Source: JBBRUG01 sp038247995 (GTDB taxonomy: Bacteria; Chloroflexota; Chloroflexia; Chloroflexales; Chloroflexaceae). From it: a stretch of DNA of 8,348 bases. The notes under the pieces are model-generated. The model was given only the letters and a program-made list of their open reading frames with translations. It was not told where the DNA came from and did no database searches. The DNA lies in the NCBI GenBank assembly GCA_038247995.1, contig JBBRUG010000277.1, positions 1 to 8,348 on the forward strand, written 5' to 3'. The translations under genes and the position numbers were made by a program. Positions 1 through 6,603 of this stretch are shown piece by piece (within the stretch, counting starts at the first letter, position 1; each line of letters opens with the position of its first letter).

Positions 1-765
1 GGTAGGATCGGTCGAATTTGGACTGATGGTATAACAGCTTATGTCTCGGCAGGACAACAAGGTTTTCATATATTGAATGTATCGAATCCATCGCATGTGA
101 TTGAAGAAAAGACAATTACTGTTCCTGGTGTTGTCTCAGATATTCAGGCCACTGATAATTATCTTTTCATTGCTGCATGGGATGGTGGGATTCATATTTT
201 TGATAGGCAGGATCCTATCGAACCATCTTATATCACTACCATTCCATTACAGGGCAGAGCTTCAAGACTAAGATTATTTAATGAAACCCTTCTTGTCGGA
301 ACTACAGAGGGTGCAATACTTTCTTTCGATATAAGTCAGCCTGCCAATCCTTTGTTATACGGAAAGTTGAAAATCTCGGAAGAACCTGATTATCTTAATA
401 GTATTTCTCTTATAGATAATTATGCTTATGTTAGCGCAGGAAGTGGATGGAAAGTGATCGATATTAGTAATCCTGAACAAATGAAAGTTGTCAATTGGTA
501 TAGCCTTGTTCAATCACCCAGCACACAGGCAAGTTATAGAGTTTTACCCCTGAAAGATATGTTAATTGCAAGTGTATCGGTAAGCAATTTTGGTTCAGAG
601 TTCAAACGGTCATTGCAAATTATGCAAATGCACAGTAATAATGTGCCAGTGATTATTGGAAGTCAAGACATTAATGTTATTGATTTCTATGCTGATGAGA
701 ATTTCGTTTACGCAGTTACAAAAACAGGCGATTTAATAATCTACTCGTTAGAAATGAAAGAATAG
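1..765 (+). CDS. LVIVD-repeat beta-propeller protein, 5' end missing
   Basis: The reading frame is open from the first base to the TAG at 763-765, so 254 residues of a longer protein are visible and the true start lies upstream. A TTG at 73 is only an internal codon: the repeat pattern already runs before it (AYVSAGQQGFHILNVSNP). Similar units recur near residues 55-75 (LFIAAWDGGIHIF), 97-114 (LLVGTTEGAILSFDIS), 142-158 (AYVSAGSGWKVIDISNP) and 235-252 (FVYAVTKTGDLIIYSL). This is the pattern of LVIVD repeats, which fold as blades of a beta-propeller, usually in secreted or surface proteins; a signal peptide cannot be checked here. No catalytic motif is seen. The DNA is AT-rich with many ATA, AGA and TTA codons, unlike the GC-rich genes downstream, which suggests separate origin. 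The family is likely; the function is unknown. Confidence 0.8.
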   Translation, partial: GRIGRIWTDGITAYVSAGQQGFHILNVSNPSHVIEEKTITVPGVVSDIQATDNYLFIAAWDGGIHIFDRQDPIEPSYITTIPLQGRASRLRLFNETLLVGTTEGAILSFDISQPANPLLYGKLKISEEPDYLNSISLIDNYAYVSAGSGWKVIDISNPEQMKVVNWYSLVQSPSTQASYRVLPLKDMLIASVSVSNFGSEFKRSLQIMQMHSNNVPVIIGSQDINVIDFYADENFVYAVTKTGDLIIYSLEMKE

Positions 766-898
766 AGGTTCTCCAGGATTTCCCGGACTAAAACATATAT
801 ACTACAACACGCATGGCTTTCTAATGCGGTAGAATGAAGGCATGCTTACACGTACTCGCATCAAAACCGTGTAAATACCGGGAGATCCTGGAGAGCCT
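766..898. repeat. Candidate MITE-like element with 21-bp terminal inverted repeats
   Basis: The left arm at 766-786 (AGGTTCTCCAGGATTTCCCG plus G) and the reverse complement of 878-898 agree at 19 of 21 positions. Inside are nested shorter dyads: 807-811 (ACACG) with 868-872, and 811-819 (GCATGGCTT) with 837-845 at 8 of 9 positions. There is no coding potential of note between the arms. Size, terminal inverted repeats and lack of genes fit a miniature inverted-repeat transposable element or a remnant of insertion sequence ends. No clear target-site duplication is visible on the flanks, and I cannot name a transposase family. The left arm starts one base after the stop codon of the LVIVD gene. 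A long folded RNA acting as a 3' end structure for that gene is the alternative. Confidence 0.5.
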
Positions 899-1185
899 TG
901 GAAAGTTCGTAAGTTCGGTCGTGGTAGGGGCTGTAGTGCTGAGATTTCCGCTCTACCGCTTCAGGAAGCACATGCGATGAGCTCCGCAGCACAGGCTTTA
1001 CTGCGGCCCGCAAGTTCACACAATGCCCTGCACCGACTGACTGGGCAGGGTGACACAAATTACGCCTACAATGATGATGATATACTGATCACTGCCGACA
1101 CGACGCCCTACACCTAGAATTTCGCCGCCCCTCAGGCAGATTCTCTACGCCGGTAGCGTCTACAGCCCCGGACCAAAGTGCCTGC
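899..1185. other. Intergenic stretch with weak promoter-like box, no gene seen
   Basis: No supported gene lies here. Features seen are a tandem AAGTTCGT/AAGTTCGG pair near 904-919, a 6-bp dyad CCCTGC (1026-1031) with GCAGGG (1045-1050), and a -10-like TATACT at 1081-1086. That box lies about 100 bp before the glycosyltransferase start but has no good -35 at the usual distance. It may hold the promoter of the two-gene glycosylation unit, but this is weak. The dyad lacks a T tract, so it is not a convincing terminator. Confidence 0.35.
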
Positions 1186-3768
1186 ATGCCGCGTGATACG
1201 ATGACGTTTAGAGAACCGTTCTTTCGGCTCCGTCGGCTGTTGTTGGCTCCGGCCCTGCTGCTGCTAGCCTGGGTTGTGCTGCACTCATTTGCGCTGGTGT
1301 ATGCGTTGCCCACGCCGCCTTCCGAGCAACCGCTCATCGCGCAGTATGCGGCGGAGCCGGCAGCCGGCGATCTATTGGTTGTGCGGGTTGCGGTGGACTC
1401 TGCGCCGCAGCACCTACCGGTGCTTCTGACCTGGGCTGAGGGTACGCGTCGGCGGCATAGTCTGGCCCTGACGCTTCGCGCTGATGGGCGCCCCGCGACC
1501 TATACCGTTCCGGTCGGCGCGCATCCAGGGTGGGTTGGCGCTGTGCGTAACGTCCGACTTGTGCCGCCCTTTCCGCATGCCCAGCCGCTGATGGTTGAAC
1601 ACGTCTCAGTGGTGCGTCGTTCAGCGCTTGCGCCGGATATTTGGATCGCACGTGGGCTGTATCAAACGCTTCAGGTCATCCCGCCTTTTGGGCATCTCCA
1701 ACTCGTCTTGCTTGCCGGGAGCGCGATGCTGGTTACGCTGCTGCTGCCCTGGTCGCACTGGCGTCGTCGGTTGGCTCTGCTCGGCTTGGTTCTGGCGATC
1801 AGTTACGGAATGGGAACCGCTGCGATGCAGTTCCGAGTGCTCCAGACCGTCGTTCCGGCATACAGGAGCGTCGACACGATCCAGGCTGCCGCACAGGCGC
1901 CGGTCTATACGGCGCATCCGGTCGCTATTGATCAGCTTCTTGCCCTTGCGGAGCAGTTGCCTGCCGGGCCGGTGCTGTTGCTTGATGTCAACCCCAGAAG
2001 CGATCTTCTCCATCGCGCTCGGTATCTGCTGTATCCCCGTCGCGTTGACGTCCGTAACCCGCACGAAGCGCCGGAGGCATTGCCTGATCTGCTGGCTGAT
2101 CACTATGTCGCGGCGTTGCAGCAAACGCCGACCGATGCGCCGCCGACGCCGGGATGGCGCCGTATGCCTGTGCTTGATGGCCCGCTGGCGGTCTGGCAGG
2201 CGCCGGATCAGTCACCGGCACCGTTACAGCCTACAGCCCGCTGGCCTGATGCGCTCATTCCGTTGCTGGGGGGCATTGGACTGTTCTTCATCCCTGGATG
2301 GGCGCTCGCACGCACGCTGGGATGGCGCAGAGCGGTTCAGGTTGGCGCAGCCTGGCCGCTTGGCGCAGCGCTGATCACATGGTGGATGTGGCTCCTTGAC
2401 ATCAGCGGCGGCGCCTGGTCTGTCTGGATGATCACCGCCCCATTACTCATCAGTAGTGGGCTTGGGCTCTGGGCAGCACGACGAGCGCCGGACGAAGTAC
2501 GCTCTGACGCTTTTCATATGAACCAACTGCTCTCAGTACCTACTACCGACGGAGTGGATCAGTGTCGGCGCTGGTCCGTTCTGCTCGTTGGTATCGGTTG
2601 GATTGTGCTTGCCGTATTTACGGGAAGTGTGACGCTTCAGGCCGTGCTGCTGCCGTTTACCGACCGCGACAGTTGGACGATGTGGGGGCTGAAAGGCCAG
2701 GCCTTCTTCCTGGACCAAAGCATTGAACCCGTGCTCACCATGTATCGCGGGATCGACGTGCATCATTCCAGCTATCCCCCGGCGCAGCCGTTGCTACAAA
2801 CCTGGCTGTATCTGACAATGGGCGGCATCAATGAGCGGTTGGTCAAAGTCCTCTTTCCTGGTTGGTATCTTGCGGGGGTGTTGCTCATCTGGGGGATGTG
2901 CCGGCGTTGGATGGCACCTCTCGGCGCACTTGGTTGGGCGCTGCTCCTGGCCACGATGCCGCTGTATCTTGATCATGCCACACTTGGAAATGCCGATCTT
3001 CCACTCGCAATTGCCTTGCTCCTTGGCGGCATTGCCCTGATCGGATGGCTGGAAACCGGTTCATGGCGCATGCTAATTGGCGGGGCGATTGCACTCGGCG
3101 CAGCCGCCTGGATCAAGCTCGACGGCAGTTATCTTGGGGCCGGCATGCTGTTTGCTGCCGGACTCGTGCGCCTGATGAGCGTTCACGCTGATCCGCTCCA
3201 GCGCCGACGCACACTCTTACACATTGGTCTGACCGCCGGTATCTTTGTTGCCCTGATTGTACCGTGGGTTGTGTATACCCAGATCCTTGGCCTCAATGAT
3301 CTCCCCAGTATGGCGACCTATCAACCGGATCGCTGGAGGTTATTTGGTGAAGGGCTTGTTGTACTCACTGCAGAAGTACTGTTCAGTTATAACAACTCGA
3401 GTTTAGGGCTTCTTGGCGGCAGTTATGGCCTCTTCTGGCTGATCTGCTGCGGCGCTGTAGTTATTGGATGGCGCCGCATTGGACGTGACCCGCTGCTGAC
3501 CTTTTTACTTCTGACGGTTGTTGGAGGTTTTATCTTTTACCTGGCGGTCTACACAATTCGACCCTACTACTCCGTCGAACGCTACATCCTGCATCTTGCG
3601 CCACTGGCGCTTCTGGCAGCAGCGCGAGCGAGCCTGGGTGCGCTCAAGCCAACGGTTGCGCCTGATCTGGTTGCCATGCGACCGATTGAACGAAGTCAGG
3701 CTGTCAGGAAACCGTTGCCGGCGCCGACTACGCGTCGTTCGCCCCCCCGCAAAGGACGCCGCACATGA
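1186..3768 (+). CDS. Polytopic membrane glycosyltransferase, GT-C/GT39-like (860 aa)
   Basis: Likely a GT-C fold transferase that takes a sugar from a polyprenyl-phosphate donor and moves it to an acceptor on the outer membrane face. About 15 hydrophobic segments are visible: residues 17-40, 168-188, 194-213, 353-375, 383-404, 411-431, 461-489, then a dense series from 555 to 815. After the segment ending near 489 comes FTDRDSWTMWGLKGQAFF (491-508), then a His/Tyr/Pro loop (HHSSYPPAQPLLQTW, 526-540). This acidic-residue loop followed by a Pro-rich loop is typical of bacterial GT39-like enzymes, with D493 or D495 the candidate catalytic acid. Residues 41-150 and 220-345 are soluble and probably extracytoplasmic; the second contains RARYLLYPRRVDVRN. 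The C-terminal tail (835-860) is basic. The first ATG is used; ATG at 1201 is an alternative, and neither has a clear ribosome binding site. It overlaps the next gene by 4 bp. Family is fairly sure; substrate is unknown. Confidence 0.8.
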   Translation: MPRDTMTFREPFFRLRRLLLAPALLLLAWVVLHSFALVYALPTPPSEQPLIAQYAAEPAAGDLLVVRVAVDSAPQHLPVLLTWAEGTRRRHSLALTLRADGRPATYTVPVGAHPGWVGAVRNVRLVPPFPHAQPLMVEHVSVVRRSALAPDIWIARGLYQTLQVIPPFGHLQLVLLAGSAMLVTLLLPWSHWRRRLALLGLVLAISYGMGTAAMQFRVLQTVVPAYRSVDTIQAAAQAPVYTAHPVAIDQLLALAEQLPAGPVLLLDVNPRSDLLHRARYLLYPRRVDVRNPHEAPEALPDLLADHYVAALQQTPTDAPPTPGWRRMPVLDGPLAVWQAPDQSPAPLQPTARWPDALIPLLGGIGLFFIPGWALARTLGWRRAVQVGAAWPLGAALITWWMWLLDISGGAWSVWMITAPLLISSGLGLWAARRAPDEVRSDAFHMNQLLSVPTTDGVDQCRRWSVLLVGIGWIVLAVFTGSVTLQAVLLPFTDRDSWTMWGLKGQAFFLDQSIEPVLTMYRGIDVHHSSYPPAQPLLQTWLYLTMGGINERLVKVLFPGWYLAGVLLIWGMCRRWMAPLGALGWALLLATMPLYLDHATLGNADLPLAIALLLGGIALIGWLETGSWRMLIGGAIALGAAAWIKLDGSYLGAGMLFAAGLVRLMSVHADPLQRRRTLLHIGLTAGIFVALIVPWVVYTQILGLNDLPSMATYQPDRWRLFGEGLVVLTAEVLFSYNNSSLGLLGGSYGLFWLICCGAVVIGWRRIGRDPLLTFLLLTVVGGFIFYLAVYTIRPYYSVERYILHLAPLALLAAARASLGALKPTVAPDLVAMRPIERSQAVRKPLPAPTTRRSPPRKGRRT

Positions 3769-4526
3769 TGAGTGTACTACCTCCACTTTCTACCGCAGTG
3801 GCGGCGCACGGTGTTTCCGTTCTGGTACCCGTCTATAACGAGGCGGCTGGGGTCGGTGCGACCTTAGTACGGCTCGGCGCAACCATGCGTACACTCAACC
3901 GGCCCTATGAGATCCTGATCATTGATGACGGATCAACTGACGCGAGTAGGGAAGCGATCGAACAGAGTTGTGATCACACGGTCAGCCGCATGCTTGTCCA
4001 TCCCACTAATCGCGGGTATGGGGCTGCATTAACGCATGGATTGCGCCAGGCGCGATTTCCGATTATTGTCATTACCGATGCAGATGGAACGTACCCGGTT
4101 GAGCGCATCCCGGACTTACTCGTCGGCATGGACACCTATGTCATGGTTGTGGGCGCGCGGATTGGTGCGCATGTTCAGCCGTCATATGTGCGACGCCCGA
4201 TCAAATGGTGCTTACGCCGACTGGCCGAGAGTCTCACGCAACAGCTGATCCCCGATCTGAACTCTGGGATGCGCGCCATGCAGCGTGAAGCGCTCCTTCC
4301 CTTACTGCCGATTCTCCCGCAGCGATTTTCGTGGACGTCAACCGTAACCGTTGCCCTCCTTGCGCAACAGCAACCAGTTGCATTTACGCCCATCAACTAT
4401 TATCGCCGTACCGGCAAGTCAAAAGTGCATCCTGTTTTCGACACCCTTCGCGCGGTGCAGTGCATTCTACGTGCTGCTGCTTTCAGCGCCAGTCGTCGTG
4501 CGCAAGCAAGGCACTACTGGACGTAG
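3765..4526 (+). CDS. GT2 family glycosyltransferase, polyprenyl-phosphate sugar synthase-like
   Basis: A 253-residue GT-A fold enzyme resembling dolichyl/undecaprenyl-phosphate mannose or glucose synthases, which transfer a sugar from a nucleotide sugar to a lipid phosphate at the cytoplasmic membrane face. The N-terminal strand VSVLVPVYNE (17-26), DDGSTD (54-59) for nucleotide binding, NRGYGAAL (82-89), the metal-binding DADGTYP (105-111) and DLNSGMRAMQRE near 165-176 are all present in order. The start overlaps the stop of the GT39-like gene as ATGA, so the two are probably translationally coupled and act as donor maker and donor user. An ATG at 3768 is an alternative start. Many relatives carry a C-terminal pair of membrane helices after the sequence matching VFDTLRAVQCILR. 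Here the protein ends about 17 residues later in a polar Arg/Ala-rich tail, and no frame beyond shows the helices, so the anchor is missing. Family is sure; the sugar is not known. Confidence 0.88.
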   Translation: MMSVLPPLSTAVAAHGVSVLVPVYNEAAGVGATLVRLGATMRTLNRPYEILIIDDGSTDASREAIEQSCDHTVSRMLVHPTNRGYGAALTHGLRQARFPIIVITDADGTYPVERIPDLLVGMDTYVMVVGARIGAHVQPSYVRRPIKWCLRRLAESLTQQLIPDLNSGMRAMQREALLPLLPILPQRFSWTSTVTVALLAQQQPVAFTPINYYRRTGKSKVHPVFDTLRAVQCILRAAAFSASRRAQARHYWT

Positions 4527-4782
4527 CTTCTTCGCAGCACGGTCTACCAAAAGGCTACCGCTCTAACTGTTCTCCCAAAAAGCGTTAGCATTGCCGCGAG
4601 ACATTCCGCGACTACCCGCAGTGCTGCCACATGCGTGCGTGGAACCAAGATGGGGGCGGGTACACTACGCCTGCTGCAATGCTGACTCCCCTCCCTCTCG
4701 TTTCGCCATTGACTTCAAATACTATCCGCCCGTAGTACCAACCTTATGCACAAGATAGCGCAAATGAACCAGCGCTCAGAGC
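4527..4782. other. Intergenic stretch, no gene seen
   Basis: No convincing reading frame, tRNA or repeat is seen. Small dyads such as CTAAC/GTTAG near 4563-4590 and CGCG(8 nt)CGCG near 4600 lack a T tract and are not good terminators. A TTGACT at 4709-4714 has no good -10 at 16-18 bp. If the downstream genes belong to an inserted element, its left edge could lie here, but no attachment site or direct repeat was recognised. Confidence 0.4.
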
Positions 4783-4811
4783 GGTTTGCTGTAGCACTTT
4801 TCGGGTATAGT
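4783..4811 (+). promoter_or_regulatory. Candidate promoter for the structured leader
   Basis: A good -10 hexamer, TATAGT, sits at 4806-4811. The -35 region is poor: GGTTTG at 4783-4788 at 17 bp, or TTGCTG at 4786-4791 at only 14 bp. Initiation about 7 bases downstream would start the RNA at about 4817-4818, exactly where the first leader hairpin begins, which favours this site. The call rests on the -10 box and this fit. Confidence 0.4.
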
Positions 4812-4817
4812 ACACAG

Positions 4818-4923
4818 GCGACTCCGCGTTGAGTCGCTCACAATTTTTGTGTCGAGCAAGTGACGTGAAACGCCTGCGCTCGTGCTGAATGGGAACCATC
4901 CTGTTCAGTACGGGCGCTTTTTT
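4818..4923 (+). ncRNA. Structured 5' leader 1, attenuator-like (candidate cis-regulatory RNA)
   Basis: Three consecutive hairpins are visible between the promoter-like box and the 70-aa gene. The first is GCGACTC (4818-4824) with GAGTCGC (4831-4837), 7 perfect pairs. The second is CACAA (4839-4843) with TTGTG (4847-4851). The third is the terminator at 4876-4923. Between the second and third lie blocks also found in the second element: ACAAT (4840-4844), CGAGCAAGT (4853-4861), CGT (4864-4866), AAACGC (4868-4873) and TGCG (4875-4878). CGAGC at 4853-4857 can pair with GCTCG at 4878-4882, which would disrupt the base of the terminator and so could act as an antiterminator. This layout fits a riboswitch or protein-bound attenuator. 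I do not match it to a known RNA class; ligand or binding partner is unknown. The structure is seen; the regulatory role is inferred. Confidence 0.5.
4876..4923 (+). terminator. Intrinsic terminator 1, before the 70-aa gene
   Basis: The 5' arm 4876-4893 pairs along its full 18 bases with 4900-4917 around the loop AACCAT. Fourteen pairs are Watson-Crick and four are G-U, which is stable as RNA. Six T follow at 4918-4923. It lies upstream of the start codon at 4947 rather than after a gene, so it probably controls read-through into the 70-aa gene and the operon. Confidence 0.8.
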
Positions 4924-4946
4924 GTCCACGTTGACAGGAGTTACGG

Positions 4947-5159
4947 ATGGCGACCGCACCTCTTTCCACTCACCACCATCCATCGGTGCAATCGTCGCAG
5001 GCTTCGCATGAAGATCCAGACTCTGTAGTGATTTCTCGTTCGGTCTATGATCGCGTCCTGGGACGGCTGAATCGCGTGTACAGCCATCGTCCGAATCGGG
5101 ACATCCTCTGGACACTCTCGAAGCTCCAGAGCCACGGAGAGAGCGAGCGCGACGATTAG
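4947..5159 (+). CDS. Small orphan protein, 70 aa
   Basis: I do not recognise this protein. It begins at ATG 4947 with a strong AGGAG ribosome binding site at 4936-4940, six bases upstream, and ends with TAG at 5157-5159. The N-terminal third is polar and rich in Ser, His and Pro (STHHHPS near 7-13), probably disordered. Residues 28-62 (from VISRSVYDRVLGRL on) look like one or two amphipathic helices with many Arg. The tail is acidic (ESERDD). There is no signal peptide or membrane segment, so it should be cytoplasmic, possibly nucleic acid- or protein-binding. It sits between the two attenuator-like elements and ahead of an envelope operon, so a regulatory or accessory role is possible, but this is only position-based inference. 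The ribosome binding site and isolation from other frames make it a probable real gene. Confidence 0.65.
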   Translation: MATAPLSTHHHPSVQSSQASHEDPDSVVISRSVYDRVLGRLNRVYSHRPNRDILWTLSKLQSHGESERDD

Positions 5160-5174
5160 ACCCTGACTGTTCTG

Positions 5175-5261
5175 ACAATCATACCTGCCGAGCAAGTTGG
5201 CGTAAAACGCATGCGATCTGATTGCCTGGGGTGTATCCCCACTCAATCAGATCGCTTTTTT
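5175..5261 (+). ncRNA. Attenuator-like element 2, related to leader 1
   Basis: This segment repeats the blocks of leader 1 in the same order: ACAAT (5175-5179), a 9-base gap, CGAGCAAGT (5189-5197), CGT (5201-5203), AAACGC (5205-5210) and TGCG (5212-5215). From CGAGC to TGCG, 22 bases in a 26-27 base span are identical. GCGT and ACGC around the AAACGC block can form a small hairpin (5200-5210). The terminator that follows is unrelated in sequence to terminator 1. CAATCA at 5176-5181 can pair with TGATTG at 5219-5224 in the terminator's 5' arm, a candidate antiterminator. The element lies between the 70-aa gene and the lipoprotein gene. The sequence similarity is direct; the RNA role is inferred. 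Confidence 0.5.
5213..5261 (+). terminator. Intrinsic terminator 2, touching the lipoprotein start codon
   Basis: GCGATCTGATTG (5213-5224) pairs perfectly with CAATCAGATCGC (5244-5255). A two-by-two internal mismatch follows, then an inner stem of T plus GGGG (5227-5231) with CCCC plus A (5237-5241) and a 5-base loop. Six T follow at 5256-5261. Only three bases separate the T tract from the ATG at 5265, so termination here would cut the RNA just before the next gene. Confidence 0.85.
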
Positions 5262-5264
5262 GGT

Positions 5265-6587
5265 ATGCAGCACATCGTTCAGAAAACCCGTTACCCCTTG
5301 CTTCTGGGGCTGCTCCTCATGTTGCTGGCTTGCACCATGACGCAACCGCTTGCCACCATCACCACCGACACGCCGAGTTGGGCATGTCCAAGCCCAACTC
5401 CGTTGCCGTTTGGCGCAAGCGGGCCAATCAAGCAGGTCATTCGGGAGCCGTTGCCCACTACCGTGCCGACCGGCCCGATCCGCTACCGCGAGGAGCCGAT
5501 CTATTACGAGCAATGGGAACAGGAATACGCTGACCTGGGCGGCTCGCCCTTCCCGTCGCCGACCCCGTACGTCGTCGTCGGGACAACCTACACGCTGGGT
5601 CAGCGGGTGCATCTGCCGCCGATCTACGCGCTTGTCTCTGCCCAGGCCGGGGCACTCCAACCTGATGGGCGGCAACTCTACCTCATCGACATCACCTGGG
5701 AGAACCCGCAGACGGTGGATGTCCCGATCAATTACCTCGTTCGGGTTGCGCTCCGGGCGATTACGACGCCTGATGGCCGCGTACAAACCAGTGACGCATG
5801 GCAGGTCAGCCGCGAGTCCCTTGCGGCTGCACCGCTTGATATACCGGATCGCATTCCGCCCGGCACAAGTACCGTTCGGGTGCCGATCCTGGCTCCGCCC
5901 GGCGTTCCGCACACCGTCGATATTGGCATGGTGCGCGATGCCGACTACGCCCCGGTGCTGGATTTGACGCCGACGCCCACCGCAACGCCGGTCGGCTTGG
6001 CTCCAACGCCCAACACGGATCTCCGCGCGCCGCGCCTGGATCTGGTGGTGGTGCAATTCGTTGCCGCCCGCCCGATCGATCCGCCCTGTGACGCTCCCGG
6101 TGCAATGACCGACCGTGCAACCGCTGGGTCGGGGGTGAACGGCGTGGCCGAGCGACCCATCACGCCGCCGGCCGGTTCTGCGCGGGTGGTGGAAGTGGCG
6201 CTGGCCCAGGTCGGGAAGCGCTACGTTTGGGGTGCGACCGGCCCAAACGCCTTCGATTGCTCCGGCCTGATGGTATGGGCCTACGCCCAGGTCGGCTTGC
6301 GCGTGCCCGTTCGTACATCTGCCGAACAGTACGCCCGCATGACCCCGGCGAGTGCCGCAGCCATCCAGCCGGGTGATCTGGCCTTCTTTATCCCCCGTGG
6401 CGGATCGCGCGTGACCCATGTGGGCATGGTGGTGGGCGACCTGAACGGCGACGGGAAATGGGACTGGGTGCATGCAGCCAGTCCACGCCTGGGTGTGCGT
6501 GTGGAGTATGACCTGTTTGGATCATCCTTCTACGGGAATGCGAATACGTGTGAATTGTGTCTGGTGGGCTTTCGTACGATGCGCTGA
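5265..6587 (+). CDS. Lipoprotein with C-terminal NlpC/P60 cysteine peptidase domain
   Basis: A 440-residue exported protein that probably cleaves cell-wall peptide stems. I chose ATG 5265 because it gives a standard lipoprotein signal (KTRYPLLLGLLLMLLAC, Cys 23). The ATG at 5211 would put the first 18 codons inside terminator 2. No ribosome binding site precedes 5265. Residues 35-235 form a beta-rich region of unknown family, flanked by Pro/Thr linkers (PSPTP near 97 and TPTPTATP near 235-242). The NlpC/P60 domain runs about 307-440: VGKRYVWG, then DCSG with catalytic Cys 332, THVGMVVG with His 385, and WVHAAS with His 403, the usual Cys-His-His set. Such wall hydrolases often accompany type IV secretion or conjugation systems, where they open the peptidoglycan, and the genes downstream fit that. 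A housekeeping wall-remodelling endopeptidase is the alternative. Confidence 0.85.
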   Translation: MQHIVQKTRYPLLLGLLLMLLACTMTQPLATITTDTPSWACPSPTPLPFGASGPIKQVIREPLPTTVPTGPIRYREEPIYYEQWEQEYADLGGSPFPSPTPYVVVGTTYTLGQRVHLPPIYALVSAQAGALQPDGRQLYLIDITWENPQTVDVPINYLVRVALRAITTPDGRVQTSDAWQVSRESLAAAPLDIPDRIPPGTSTVRVPILAPPGVPHTVDIGMVRDADYAPVLDLTPTPTATPVGLAPTPNTDLRAPRLDLVVVQFVAARPIDPPCDAPGAMTDRATAGSGVNGVAERPITPPAGSARVVEVALAQVGKRYVWGATGPNAFDCSGLMVWAYAQVGLRVPVRTSAEQYARMTPASAAAIQPGDLAFFIPRGGSRVTHVGMVVGDLNGDGKWDWVHAASPRLGVRVEYDLFGSSFYGNANTCELCLVGFRTMR

Positions 6588-6603
6588 GGGTAAGAGGGTT
6601 GCA

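Noticed and set aside
1026..1050. Hairpin CCCTGC/GCAGGG as terminator of the LVIVD gene
   Set aside because: The stem is only six pairs with a 13-base loop and no T tract follows.
861..1058. Minus-strand frame of 65 codons in the gap before the GT39-like gene
   Set aside because: It needs a TTG start with no ribosome binding site, overlaps the right inverted-repeat arm and has no recognisable domain; kept only as a remote possibility.
1595..2374. Plus-strand frame of 259 codons inside the GT39-like gene
   Set aside because: Out-of-frame shadow; the product is Arg/Cys/Ser-rich, while the overlapping frame gives a coherent membrane enzyme.
4701..4740. TTGACT at 4709 as -35 of a promoter
   Set aside because: No acceptable -10 at 16-18 bp; the TATAGT box at 4806 fits the leader better.
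4744..5178. Minus-strand open frame of 144 codons over the leader and small gene
   Set aside because: It crosses the terminator hairpin and the 70-aa gene, which has a strong ribosome binding site; its own translation is low in structure and Arg/Ser-rich.
5247..6473. Long minus-strand open frame of 408 codons
   Set aside because: It is the antisense of the NlpC/P60 lipoprotein gene; the translation is His/Arg/Gly-rich without domains, typical of a shadow frame in GC-rich DNA.
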